IMG/VR virus record: IMGVR_UViG_3300009374_000020
Coordinates: 1 to 33,225 of that record
Direction: 5' to 3' (one strand)
Length of the DNA: 33,225 nucleotides
From: a virus
The number at the start of each line of letters is the position of its first letter. Positions within the stretch are counted from its first letter, which is position 1. Of this stretch, positions 6,699-16,000 are shown piece after piece. A model generated the notes under the pieces. That model did no database searches and was not told where the DNA came from. It worked only from the letters and a program-made list of their open reading frames with translations. The translations under genes and the position numbers were made by a program.

Positions 6699-6939
6699 AA
6701 TGAAAAGAATTGGTAGAGCAAGACTTTCTATTGATGTGAATGAGAAGCAGGAACAATTTCTCAGAGAATTTATACCTTGGGGAGTTAAGAATAAAGTATT
6801 TAGTGTTATTATAGATGATTTAATGAAGGCTGTTCAGAAACATGGGTCTAATGTGATAGGTGCTCTTGTTAGTAGACATATAACAACTATGAATTTTGTA
6901 AAAGAATTAGATGGAGAAAAAGATGGCAACGATAGATGA
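6691..6939 (+). CDS. Ribbon-helix-helix-like DNA-binding protein
   Basis: An 82-residue protein. Residues about 9-16 (RARLSIDV) would form the DNA-contacting beta-strand. They are followed by helix A (NEKQEQFLREF), a turn (IPWGVKN) and helix B (FSVIIDDLMKAVQKHG), the standard ribbon-helix-helix order. RHH dimers bind palindromic operators, which makes this a candidate binder for the dispersed 23-bp palindrome. That link is inference. The ATG at 6691 is chosen because GAAAGGAAG lies seven bases upstream; the upstream in-frame TTG and ATG lack such a site. Confidence 0.7.
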   Translation: MSEMKRIGRARLSIDVNEKQEQFLREFIPWGVKNKVFSVIIDDLMKAVQKHGSNVIGALVSRHITTMNFVKELDGEKDGNDR

Positions 6940-7141
6940 TATAAATATGAGTATATCTGATATGTCTGAGGAAGAAGCATTCAAACTTATTATGGCTGTT
7001 AGGAAGAGAAGGAGAATATTCAAAGGGAAGAATAAGAAGAAGCAACAAGCTAGGAAAAAATTAATAGATGTCAATAAGATGTTAACTGGAATGTCTGATG
7101 ATATGAAAAGAATGTTAATTGAAAAACTTGAAGGGAATTAA
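6923..7141 (+). CDS. Small basic protein, unknown function
   Basis: A 72-residue protein. An acidic N-terminal helix (SDMSEEEAFKLIMAVRKRRR) leads into a strongly basic patch (KGKNKKKQQARKK) and a final helix with DDMKRMLIEKLEGN. The charge pattern suggests nucleic-acid or protein binding. ATG 6923 has GGAG six bases upstream, whereas the in-frame ATG at 6911 has no ribosome site. It overlaps the RHH gene by 17 bases and precedes the methyltransferase gene by 17 bases, in the same operon. Confidence 0.65.
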   Translation: MATIDDINMSISDMSEEEAFKLIMAVRKRRRIFKGKNKKKQQARKKLIDVNKMLTGMSDDMKRMLIEKLEGN

Positions 7142-7158
7142 TAAAGGAAATTAATAAG

Positions 7159-8523
7159 ATGAAATTACAAACAATAAAGACAGATAATGTAATTGTAAGA
7201 GATAGAGCAAGAGAAGATTTTGGGAACTTAAAAGAATTAATTGAATCATTTAAGAGAGAGGGAATAATCCAACCTCTTGCGGTTCAACAGACAGAGGAAG
7301 GATATATTCTTTTGGCAGGTGAGAGAAGATTAAGGGCTGCTAAAGAGAGTAAGATTGAAAATATTCCTGTTAGAATTTATGAAGAGGAATTATCAAATAT
7401 TGAAGTTAAGAGTATTGAACTTGCTGAGAATTTATATAGAAAGGATTTTGAGTGGCAGGAACAAGTTAAGTTGAAAAGTGATATTTGGGAGATTCAGCAG
7501 AAACTTCATGGAAAAAAGACATCTACAAGTCCTAATGCAAAGGGTGTTTCAAAGAGAGATGTTGCTTCTATTCTTGGAGATAGTCCTTCTGTTTTCACAG
7601 AAGATTTGAAGTTAGCAGAATTTATGAATGATATTCCTATATTAATGGAACAGAAGACAAAATCTGATGCTAAGAAAATGATGAAGAAATTAGAAAGAGA
7701 TGTTCAAACTTTTCATGCTGCTAAGGAATATAAGGAGAAAGAGGGAAAGAAGAGTATTAATAAAAAGATGAAAGGGATTATTGATAGTTATATTATTAAT
7801 GATTTCTTTAAGGGTGTGAAGAAGATAGGAGATAAAACAATAGATATTGTGGAGATTGACCCTCCTTATGCTATCAATCTAAAAGATCTAAAAAAGCAAT
7901 CAGGTGCTAAGACAGGAACACAAGAGTATAATGAAATTCCTATGGAAGAGTATGAAAAGTTTATGAAAAAAACTATTAAAGAATGTGTGAGAGTTATGAA
8001 GCAAGATAGTTGGTTACTTTGTTGGTTTGGTCCTGACCCTTGGTTTTCTATATTATGGAACATAATTAAAGATGAAGGTCTTGAAGGTATAGGAATCCCT
8101 GCTATTTGGTTTAAGGGAACTGGTCAGACAATGCAACCTAATTATTATATGGCTAATTCTTATGAAATGTTTTTCTATGCAAGGAAAGGAAAACCTGAAT
8201 TAAATGTAAAGGGAAGACCTAACGTCTTTCACTTTATGCCTGTCCCTCCTTCAAGAAAAATTCATCCTACAGAAAGACCTATTGAGATGATTTCTGAAAT
8301 CCTTAATGTTTTTGGAAGATTAGGTTCAACTGTTATGATACCCTTTCTTGGCTCTGGTAATACTATATTAGCAGCTAATAATAGAAAGATGAATGGCTTT
8401 GGTTTTGAGCTTTCTGAAACATATAAGAATAGATTTATTGAGAAAGTTAGTGGAATGAATATAATTGATTCTTTTAAGTCATATACAATTCCTGATAATC
8501 TTGATAAAAAGAAGGAAAGATAA
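7159..8523 (+). CDS. ParB-like/DNA methyltransferase fusion (beta-class, N6-adenine or N4-cytosine)
   Basis: A 454-residue two-domain protein. Residues 1-110 are a ParB/Srx-like nuclease domain with GERRLRAAK at 54-62 and ELAENLYRKD at 87-96. A helical, lysine-rich linker follows to about 205. The C-terminal half is an S-adenosylmethionine-dependent amino-methyltransferase: DPPY catalytic motif IV at 234-237, HPTERP at 369-374 and FLGSGNT motif I at 396-402. Motif IV before motif I marks the beta class. ParB-methylase fusions are known in phages and may protect or mark phage DNA. The target site cannot be read from sequence. The HNH gene follows two bases downstream, so the two may form a modification-linked pair. 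The gene contains only two CpG dinucleotides in 1365 bp. Confidence 0.88.
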   Translation: MKLQTIKTDNVIVRDRAREDFGNLKELIESFKREGIIQPLAVQQTEEGYILLAGERRLRAAKESKIENIPVRIYEEELSNIEVKSIELAENLYRKDFEWQEQVKLKSDIWEIQQKLHGKKTSTSPNAKGVSKRDVASILGDSPSVFTEDLKLAEFMNDIPILMEQKTKSDAKKMMKKLERDVQTFHAAKEYKEKEGKKSINKKMKGIIDSYIINDFFKGVKKIGDKTIDIVEIDPPYAINLKDLKKQSGAKTGTQEYNEIPMEEYEKFMKKTIKECVRVMKQDSWLLCWFGPDPWFSILWNIIKDEGLEGIGIPAIWFKGTGQTMQPNYYMANSYEMFFYARKGKPELNVKGRPNVFHFMPVPPSRKIHPTERPIEMISEILNVFGRLGSTVMIPFLGSGNTILAANNRKMNGFGFELSETYKNRFIEKVSGMNIIDSFKSYTIPDNLDKKKER

Positions 8524-8525
8524 TC

Positions 8526-9083
8526 ATGCCTGTCCTCTTTTTAGAGTTAGATAAGGTTAAGAATATAAAGATAAAACCTTCTATATTATTATGTCCTTCA
8601 ATTCCTCCCCCTCTTCATGGATTAAATCCAAGAACTATTATGGGTAAAACTTGGTGGGATAAAGAAAGAAAGAAGGCATATAGAAAACATGATGGGTGTT
8701 GTATGGCTTGTGGAAAAAGGGCAAAGTTGGAAGCACATGAAATGTATAGATATGAGTATAAAAACAAAAGAGCTTGGTTGTATGAGATTGTTGCTGTTTG
8801 TGTAGATTGTCATCTATTCATTCATTATGGAAGAACAAATATTCTTGCTCAGACGGGGAGATTGGATAAGAAGAGATTTAAGAAGATTATTCAAGATAAG
8901 ATGGAACTATTAAAAGAACATGATATGATAGAGGAAGCTATGAAAACAAAATTAATTCCTCCCATTGATAATTTCGGAGATGATTGGACTGAGTGGCATA
9001 TTATTATTTATGGAATTAAGTACTATTCTAAATTTAAGAATAGAGCTGATTGGAAGAATAAATATAATGCAACTCTCATATAA
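8526..9083 (+). CDS. HNH-type nuclease-like protein
   Basis: A 185-residue protein with the zinc-stabilised HNH layout: CMACGK (C-x2-C) at about residues 59-64, LEAHEMYRYEY providing a His-Glu pair, CVDCHLFIH at about 97-105 with the second C-x2-C and terminal His. The N-terminal GLNPRTIMGKTWWDKER region is typical of small phage HNH proteins. Likely roles are endonuclease, DNA packaging aid or homing, but none is shown. It starts two bases after the methyltransferase stop with AAGGAAAG upstream, so they are probably co-translated. Palindrome copy 5 follows 11 bases after the stop. Confidence 0.75.
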   Translation: MPVLFLELDKVKNIKIKPSILLCPSIPPPLHGLNPRTIMGKTWWDKERKKAYRKHDGCCMACGKRAKLEAHEMYRYEYKNKRAWLYEIVAVCVDCHLFIHYGRTNILAQTGRLDKKRFKKIIQDKMELLKEHDMIEEAMKTKLIPPIDNFGDDWTEWHIIIYGIKYYSKFKNRADWKNKYNATLI

Positions 9084-9093
9084 TTATAATTTG

Positions 9094-9116
9094 CTTTGTT
9101 CAGAATTCGAACAAAG
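9094..9116. repeat. Dispersed 23-bp palindrome, copy 5
   Basis: Perfect arms CTTTGTTC and GAACAAAG flank AGAATTC, giving the commonest version of the repeat with overlapping GAATTC and TTCGAA. It lies upstream of the structured leader of the polymerase operon. TATAAT at 9085-9090 lies directly before it, which would put the palindrome at the transcription start, but no -35 box matches. Confidence 0.93.
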
Positions 9117-9130
9117 TTGAAATAAAAATT

Positions 9131-9223
9131 CAGGAAGCAAACGACTACATACACGAATAGTGAATGAAATCATGCTTAGTTATGTGACACCAAAGGGCAT
9201 TGGTCGATGTGCCCTGCTTCCTG
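9131..9223 (+). ncRNA. Structured leader RNA before the polymerase operon
   Basis: A nine-base closing stem pairs CAGGAAGCA (9131-9139) with TGCTTCCTG (9215-9223). Stacked directly against its 3' strand is a hairpin GGGCA (9195-9199) with TGCCC (9210-9214). A further arm can form between ACATA (9147-9151) and TATGT (9181-9185). This three-armed layout ends eight bases before the ribosome site of the 9244 gene, so it may be a cis-regulatory element. It superficially resembles a tRNA acceptor and T arm but lacks a D arm, anticodon arm and CCA. I do not recognise a known riboswitch class. Confidence 0.6.
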
Positions 9224-9243
9224 ATAAACAAAGGAGAAATAAA

Positions 9244-9438
9244 ATGATAGACATAAAGAATCTTGATGAAACTGTTATGCAATCTAAAACAGTTGAGCAT
9301 ATAATAAAATTTCTAATGTATGGAAATAATGGAAGGATTGAATATAAGAAGAGTAAGAAAAGATTAATAAACTATTTTTATGTATGTAGAAATAAAATAA
9401 ATAAAAGAAGAGGAGGAGTTAGTGCAAAGAATAATTGA
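9244..9438 (+). CDS. 64-residue basic protein, unknown function
   Basis: Small basic protein starting at ATG 9244 behind a strong AAAGGAGAAATAAA site. An in-frame ATG at 9160 lies inside the structured leader and has no ribosome site, so it is not used here. The sequence is helical then increasingly basic (EYKKSKKRLINYF, NKINKRRGG). The final 17 bases overlap the polymerase start, and the polymerase ribosome site (GAGGAGG) is inside this gene, indicating translational coupling. Function unknown; a polymerase accessory role is only a guess from position. Confidence 0.7.
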   Translation: MIDIKNLDETVMQSKTVEHIIKFLMYGNNGRIEYKKSKKRLINYFYVCRNKINKRRGGVSAKNN

Positions 9439-11881
9439 TACTAGGCAGACTATAAAAAGAAGGATTGAAGGAAAAGGAAATAAGGAAGGAAAGATTGCTT
9501 TTGTTGGAGAATATCCTATTGGACAAGATATAAAAGCAGGAGAACCTTTATCAGGCCTTTCTGGAGAATTATTAAATAGTTTAATGCATACAACTGGAAT
9601 TGTTCGTTCAAACTGTTATATTACCCAAGTTATAAAAGAAGAAGTTAGGAAGGGTAGCTTAAAAGAAATTATAGATATAAAAAAAAGAATTCCAATTGAG
9701 TCTGATAAATTCAAAAGATATATGGAGGAACTAAAGAAGGAGTTAGAAGGAACAAAAGCAAATGTTATTGTAGCAGTTGGTGAAATTGCTTTATGGGCTC
9801 TAACGGGAATGAAGAGTGTAACAAAAAGAAGAGGTTCAATATATGAATCTTCTTTATTGGTGGGAAGAAAAGTTATACCTATTATTCATCCTTTAACTGC
9901 TATAAGACAGTATAATTTTAGGCACTTCATAGTATATGATTTAAGAAGAATTAAGAATGAGAGTGAGTTTCCTGAAGTTATTAGGAGGGAGAAGAATATG
10001 ATTATTCAACCTTCCTATATGGATGTTATGGAATTCTTAGCCAAATGCTCAGGTGTGAGTATGGTTGCCTTTGATATTGAGGTATCTAATGAAGAGGTTA
10101 ATTGTATAAGTTTTGCTTATAATGATAAGAATGTTATATCCATACCTTTTTTGAGGGGAGGGCAGGATTATTTTAATCCTAATCAGGAGGTATCAATATG
10201 GAAAGCCATATCTTATATTCTTGAGAATAGGGAAATTATTAAGTTAGCGCAGAATGGTGTTTTTGACTCAACTTTTTTATTAAGAAAATATGGTATAAAT
10301 GTTAGACCTATTGATGATACAATGGTAGCTCAGGCCATATTAATTCCTGACTTCCCCAAAGGTCTTGATTTTATAACATCTATTTATACAAATAATCCTT
10401 ATTATAAAGATGAAGGAAAGTTTAGGATAAAATCAGGAAGTGGAAGTGATAGAGATTTCTGGATGTATAATGCAAAAGATTCTATTGTTTTAATGGAGGC
10501 TTTTCCTAGGATGCTTGAAGAGTTGAGAGGGATGAAGAATATGGAAACTTATAGGAGACAGGTTAAGATGGTTGAACCTCTTGTTTATATCTCTGAAAGA
10601 GGGATAAGAATGGATGTGAAAGGGCTGAGAGATGAATCAAGAAGGGTTGGGAAGGAACTAGAATTTTGTGAAGAAGAATTGAATAAAATGACAAAGGGTG
10701 AGATTAATAATCCAAGAAGTCCTAAACAAGTTGCTGATTACTTTTACATAAGAAAGAGCATAAAGCCTTATGTTAATAGGAGTACAGGAAGACCTACAAC
10801 TAATGACGTTGCTTTAAAGAGGATTGCAAGAAAAGGATTTAAGGAGGCTGAGATTCTTCAAAAGATTAGAGGGATGGGAAAGATGAAATCTACCTATCTT
10901 GATATGAATCTTGATAAGGATGGAAGGATTAGATGTAATATGAATCCTGTAGGAGCTGCTGATTCAGGCAGGTTATCTTCATCTAAGACAATCTTTGGAA
11001 CAGGTGCTAATATGCAAAATCAGCCTTGGGAAATGAAAAAGTATATGTTGGCTGATGAAGGTTATATAATGTATAATATTGACCTTTCACAAGCAGATAA
11101 TAGATGTGTTGCATATGTTGCTCCGGAATTTGAGATGATACAGGCTTTTGAGACAGGAGTAGATGTTCATACAAAAACAGCCTCTTTAATATTTAAGAAG
11201 TCTTTAGATGAGATATCAAATAAGTCAGGGTCTAGTGTGATTGGAGATGGTAGGCACTCTGAAAGATTCTGGGGGAAGAAAGCAAATCACTCATTAAATT
11301 ATGGGGAAGGTTATAAAAGGTTTGCATTAGATAATGAAATACCTGAAAATGATGCGAAAGAAATTGTAGAGAGTTATCATTCTGTATATCCTGGTATAAG
11401 ACAGTATCATTCCTGGATTGAGAATCAATTAAGGGTGAATGGAAGAGTGTTAGAGAATCCTTATGGAAGAAGAAGAACATTTATGAGTAGATGGGGACAT
11501 GACCTCTTTAAAGAGGCTTATAGTTGGATACCTCAATCAACAGTTGCTGATAAGATGAATAAGGATGGTATTCTCTTTGTTTATTATAATCAACAGTGGT
11601 TTCATGATGTAGAAATATTAAATCAAGTTCATGACTCTCTAGTCTTTCAGATTCCTATATCAATAGGTTGGGAAAAGCATGCTGATATTATATTAAAAAT
11701 TAAGAGGTCTTTAGAATCAAGTATATCTTGGAGAATACAAACCTTCAATATCCCGACTGATATAGATGTTGGATTAAATTTAGGAAAGATGGGTGGAATA
11801 AGTGGATGGAAAAATAATCCTAGTTTAATTGATGTCTCAAAAGAGTTAGAAAGGATATATGAAGAATGTCTAGAAATGTAA
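9422..11881 (+). CDS. Family A DNA polymerase with N-terminal uracil-DNA-glycosylase-like domain
   Basis: An 819-residue replicative polymerase. Residues about 24-178 resemble a family 4/5 uracil-DNA glycosylase (VGEYPIGQD at 28-36, EPLSGLSG at 41-48, CYITQVIKE at 65-73, IIHPLTAIR at 154-162), a fusion known from SPO1-like phage polymerases. The 3'-5' exonuclease follows with FDIEVSN at 217-223 (Asp218, Glu220), NGVFD at 278-282 and YNAKDS at 349-354. The polymerase part has motif A DLSQADNR at 554-561, motif B RFWGKKANHSLNYG at 615-628 and motif C QVHDS at 735-739. The motif B position usually Phe or Tyr is His623. The GTG start at 9422 follows AGAGGAGGAGTTA. It overlaps both neighbours. It probably replicates the phage genome with the downstream helicase-like protein. 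Confidence 0.92.
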   Translation: MQRIIDTRQTIKRRIEGKGNKEGKIAFVGEYPIGQDIKAGEPLSGLSGELLNSLMHTTGIVRSNCYITQVIKEEVRKGSLKEIIDIKKRIPIESDKFKRYMEELKKELEGTKANVIVAVGEIALWALTGMKSVTKRRGSIYESSLLVGRKVIPIIHPLTAIRQYNFRHFIVYDLRRIKNESEFPEVIRREKNMIIQPSYMDVMEFLAKCSGVSMVAFDIEVSNEEVNCISFAYNDKNVISIPFLRGGQDYFNPNQEVSIWKAISYILENREIIKLAQNGVFDSTFLLRKYGINVRPIDDTMVAQAILIPDFPKGLDFITSIYTNNPYYKDEGKFRIKSGSGSDRDFWMYNAKDSIVLMEAFPRMLEELRGMKNMETYRRQVKMVEPLVYISERGIRMDVKGLRDESRRVGKELEFCEEELNKMTKGEINNPRSPKQVADYFYIRKSIKPYVNRSTGRPTTNDVALKRIARKGFKEAEILQKIRGMGKMKSTYLDMNLDKDGRIRCNMNPVGAADSGRLSSSKTIFGTGANMQNQPWEMKKYMLADEGYIMYNIDLSQADNRCVAYVAPEFEMIQAFETGVDVHTKTASLIFKKSLDEISNKSGSSVIGDGRHSERFWGKKANHSLNYGEGYKRFALDNEIPENDAKEIVESYHSVYPGIRQYHSWIENQLRVNGRVLENPYGRRRTFMSRWGHDLFKEAYSWIPQSTVADKMNKDGILFVYYNQQWFHDVEILNQVHDSLVFQIPISIGWEKHADIILKIKRSLESSISWRIQTFNIPTDIDVGLNLGKMGGISGWKNNPSLIDVSKELERIYEECLEM

Positions 11882-13044
11882 AAGATTGGATTAGTGGATT
11901 TGAGGAATATACTTTTAAGAGTGAACCACCTGACTTATATAAAAAGTGGGTTGCTATATCAGCAATAGCATCTGCCCTTCAAAGGAAAACATACCTTGAG
12001 TGGGGGTCAATAACTTTCTACCCTAATATGTATATTGTCCTTGTAGGTCCTTCTGGAAAGTGTAGGAAGGGGACAGCTATGGGACCTGCTAATGCTATTC
12101 TCAGAGAGTTAGGAATAAATATGGCTGCTGAAGCAATCACCAGAGAAGCTTTGATTAGGGAGATGAAGAATGCTGCTATCACAACTATTACTCCTGAAAC
12201 TGGAGAGGTTGACTTACACTCTTCTCTGACAATATATAGTCAGGAATTAACTGTCTTCCTTGGATATAATAATACTCAACTAATGTCAGATTTAACAGAT
12301 TGGTATGACTGTGCTCCTAGGTGGGTGTATAGAACAAAAAATATGGGGACTGATGATATCATAGGAGTTTGGGTTAATCTAATAGGAGCCACAACTCCTG
12401 AACTTATCCAAACAGCTCTTCCAAGAGATGCAGTTGGTGGGGGTCTGACAAGTAGAATTATATTTGTCTTTGAGGATAAGAAAGGAAAAATATCTCCATG
12501 TCCTTTCCTCTCAGAAAAAGAAATTATGTTGAAGGAAGATCTTGTTATTGACCTTGAGAAGATTAATATGATGAGAGGTCCTTTTAAGGTTACAGAAGAT
12601 TTCATTGAAAAATATTCTAAGTGGTACATAAAGCAGGAGGATAATCCACCTTTTGCTGATATACGATTTGCAGGATATTTTGAACGAAGACCTAATCACA
12701 CCATGAAACTATCCATGATTATATCTGCATCTGAGGGAGATAAGATGATTATAACAGGAGAACATTTTGAAAGGGCTCTTTCAATTATCTTACATACAGA
12801 GAAGAAAATGCCCTATACCTTTGGAGGATTAGGAAGAGCTCAGATGTCTGAAACTCTCCATAATGTTATGGTTCATATAGGTTCTGTTAAAACTCTAACA
12901 TTTAAGGATTTAATGAATATGTATAGATATGATGCTACTAAAGATGAATTAATGAATATAATTGAGACCTTAAAGTCAATGGGATTCTGCTCATTAAATT
13001 ATGATGGACAAGAATGGATTATAAAATATACAAAGAAAGAATGA
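11866..13044 (+). CDS. DUF3987-type helicase-like P-loop ATPase
   Basis: A 392-residue protein of the phage DUF3987/helicase-like group. A variant Walker A, GPSGKCRKGT, lies at residues 61-70. An ATPase core follows with LTIYSQELTVFLGY near 125-138 (probable Walker B region), VNLIGATTPE near 177 and an Arg-containing GGGLTSRIIFVFE. The last 60 residues look like a winged helix. These proteins are often found beside phage polymerases and are thought to act as replicative helicases or primase-helicases, but biochemical proof is sparse. It starts 16 bases inside the polymerase gene and is the last gene of the rightward arm. Confidence 0.78.
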   Translation: MSRNVKDWISGFEEYTFKSEPPDLYKKWVAISAIASALQRKTYLEWGSITFYPNMYIVLVGPSGKCRKGTAMGPANAILRELGINMAAEAITREALIREMKNAAITTITPETGEVDLHSSLTIYSQELTVFLGYNNTQLMSDLTDWYDCAPRWVYRTKNMGTDDIIGVWVNLIGATTPELIQTALPRDAVGGGLTSRIIFVFEDKKGKISPCPFLSEKEIMLKEDLVIDLEKINMMRGPFKVTEDFIEKYSKWYIKQEDNPPFADIRFAGYFERRPNHTMKLSMIISASEGDKMIITGEHFERALSIILHTEKKMPYTFGGLGRAQMSETLHNVMVHIGSVKTLTFKDLMNMYRYDATKDELMNIIETLKSMGFCSLNYDGQEWIIKYTKKE

Positions 13045-13055
13045 TGAATGGATAA

Positions 13056-13078
13056 CTTTGTTCAGAATTCGAACAAAG
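13056..13078. repeat. Dispersed 23-bp palindrome, copy 6, between the convergent arms
   Basis: Perfect arms CTTTGTTC and GAACAAAG flank AGAATTC. This copy takes up most of the 42-bp gap between the convergent replication and structural operons. There is no T-run on either side, so it is not a standard intrinsic terminator. Confidence 0.93.
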
Positions 13079-13086
13079 CATTATGA

Positions 13087-16000
13087 TTAATAAATAGGTT
13101 CTTCATCATTATCAGTTGGAAAGATTTGTTCATCATACATCTTATTAAATTCTTGAATTCTGAGAAGGAGAGTATTAGTAATATCTTCAAGAGCTTTCTC
13201 ATTAAACTCACCTGTTTCAACTGCATCATCTTTAAGGGTTTGAAGGTCAGTAGTAAAAAATCTTTTAAGTCCATGATTTCCATAAAGCTGTTTTAATTCC
13301 TTAGGAAGTCTTGTATAAGCAAAGGAGAAAGGTTTAATAACCATATTGAATAACTGTCCTAATTCTTTATTCAAGAGTTCTCTTGCCTCAGGGTCTTCAA
13401 TATCATCCTTCATGGCTTTTGTAATAGATATAATATTATTCAAAATATACTCAGCAATTTTTAACTCTTTTTTAGGAATACCTCCATATTTCAATGAAGG
13501 GTAAAGGATAGGAACAATATGTTTTCCAGATGCATCTTTATTATTATAAATTTCAGATGCAACCCTATAAACAGGATGAATCTCCCAACTATTTGATTTC
13601 AAAAGATGTTTGAGGGAGTTATCAACTTCAGGACCAAAAGCAGCCTTCCATCTTGAATAGTATTTTAAGAACATATTGTGAGGACCTGACCATACCAGGA
13701 CAGCTTCTCTCTCTCCTTCAGATGTTTGAACTTTCTTAGCATATCTTCTTCCAAACTCATCTCTATCAAAACCAAGAGCTAACATTAATAAATCCCAACC
13801 TATAAGAATTCCAAACATTCTCATAAAAGCCAACATATGATGTCTTGTCTGTTTAGGTGTTTTGATAGTTGGATTAATTGTCTGTCCGAAGGATTTTATC
13901 ATACCAATATACATCTTACCCATAGCAATCTTAAAGGTAGGTGTGAAGAATATTCGATTTAATTTCTGTCTTGTTGCAACAGGAACTCCTGCATAATCTC
14001 CATGATATAAGGCAGCTGTTTGAGCAGCCTCCCTATCAGTATATCCCTTATCTTTCAAATACCTAAAGGATATCTGTCTAACTGTTCCATCAAGAATCCA
14101 GGCTGTCTTCCATGATAGATTATATATAGTCTTCATGATATTAATAGGGCTCATTAAAACAGTCATCCCTGTTCCAAGAGCAATACCTTTATCAAGAACA
14201 AGAAGATTCCTTAATATATGAGTCCATGCTCCTCCTGCTTTAGACATGGCTTGAGCCACTCCTATTGTCTGTTGAAGGGGATTATTGAAAGGTGTGGAGG
14301 CTATTCCATTCTCCTTAGCTCTCCAATACATATCACTCTTTGTCCAGTAATCCTTAATAGCCTGAATCATATATAGAGGGAGTTTATATGTTGTCCAAGC
14401 TCCAATCATAAATCCCTGAATGGTGTCATACATAGGGAGGAAGAGAGGATTCCAGAAAGCCATCATCTTAGCAACATTCATACCTTTAGATATAATACCA
14501 ATATTTCTTGTTCTTGTTAAAATATCCTCAATTGATTCAGCAAGAATAGGGTGAAGTTTATAGTTCTTCATAAACATAGCACCCTTTGGAGCATGAACAA
14601 ATTTCTTTGTATTAAAGCCTTTTTTATGGATGATTTTCTTTCTCTTTGATACACCTTCACCCTTTTGAAAAGCTAATCCATCTTCTTCAGCTGCTCTTAA
14701 TAATTCAAGGACAGCAAAATCCCTCCCTTTATTTCTTCCATATGAGGCAAGGATATCTCCCAATTTAATATCACCTAATTCAATATCATTCTCTGGGTCA
14801 GCAATTATATCTGCTATTGTTATTGTTTTCCTTCTTTTAACGCCAACAAGGGAGAGAACTTTTTTAGCCATCTTTGGTTTATTCTTTAGGATGTTAGCAA
14901 ACCAGATGGCTGAAGGGATGGGCATATATCTAATATAATCTAATCTACTCAGAATACTTTCTAAATCTTTTAAGTCTTTAAGGTCAGTATCTTTTTTTGT
15001 TTTTCTATCTTTAATTTTTTCAATATTCTCAAGAGTTTCTATTTTCATCCTTTCCACAAAACCATATGTTAGGCCTTCAAGTCCTTTATATTCTTGTAAG
15101 GATGATTCAAGATAATTATGTAAAATATCATAAGCTTTTTGATATCTTACCTTAGATTCTTTTGGAAAGAATTGCCATTTTGATTTACTCTCATAAAGAA
15201 ATATAAGTTGATTCATGGCTTTGTTAGCTTCCTTAGATGACATTCCCTCCTTTCTAAATGCTTTATAAATATCTCTAATTGTCCTCAAAGAGTATTCTTC
15301 ATGATGAGCCTGAATGGAGGGCATAATCTTAAAATTCTCTCCAGTTCTTTGAGCATTAATCCTATTAAATCTTGATTGAAGATCTACATTATCCACAAAA
15401 CCTTGAAGCATATTCATAGAAAATTTTGCAAGATTTCCTAATCTTGTTTGTTTTCCCTCAGGATCTGTTAATGATGTTTCAGGGTCTTTAATTTTCTTCT
15501 GACTTTTTAATACACCTGCCTGAACTTCCTGAAGATAGGAAAAGAATTCTTTCTTTGCTTTTCTCTCTTTAGACTCTAATTTCTTTCTATAATGTCCATC
15601 TTCTTTTGACTTAGAATTCTTTAATTTCCTAGCAGTTACTTCCATATCTTCCAAAAGATTTTGATATTTTTCATCACCTTTTGTAACTTCACCCATCTTA
15701 TTTTGAAATTCATCACTCTCTATAATGAAGGATGTTTCAGCTTCTCCTGCCATTTCCATAAAGTCTTTTTTAACATTCTTAAAATCAATAGCCTTCACAC
15801 TTCCCATTGAACCTGCAAGAACAAGACCACCTACATATCCTCCTAAAAAACTTTCAGGAACTCCATGAAGCATCTGCCTAACAGTTCTTGCATTAGGGTC
15901 ATATGTAGCATCTATAGCATTTGTCATTAACTGTTCAAGTCCCTCTTCTCCTCCCTCAATCATCCCAGAAAGATTTGTTAATTTTCCTAGCTCAGTTACA

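Noticed and set aside
9085-9090. TATAAT promoter before copy 5
   Set aside because: No matching -35 at proper spacing, and equivalent -10 boxes are not present at the other copies.
9131-9223. Second tRNA gene
   Set aside because: The acceptor-like and T-arm-like stems are present, but the T loop is ten bases, and there is no D arm, anticodon arm or CCA.
12276-12629. 117-residue frame on the - strand opposite the DUF3987 gene
   Set aside because: It lies wholly antisense to a strong coding gene, with no ribosome site or recognisable content.
13056-13078. Simple intrinsic terminators at each palindrome
   Set aside because: No T-run follows on either strand at most copies, and several copies lie just before ribosome sites rather than at operon ends.
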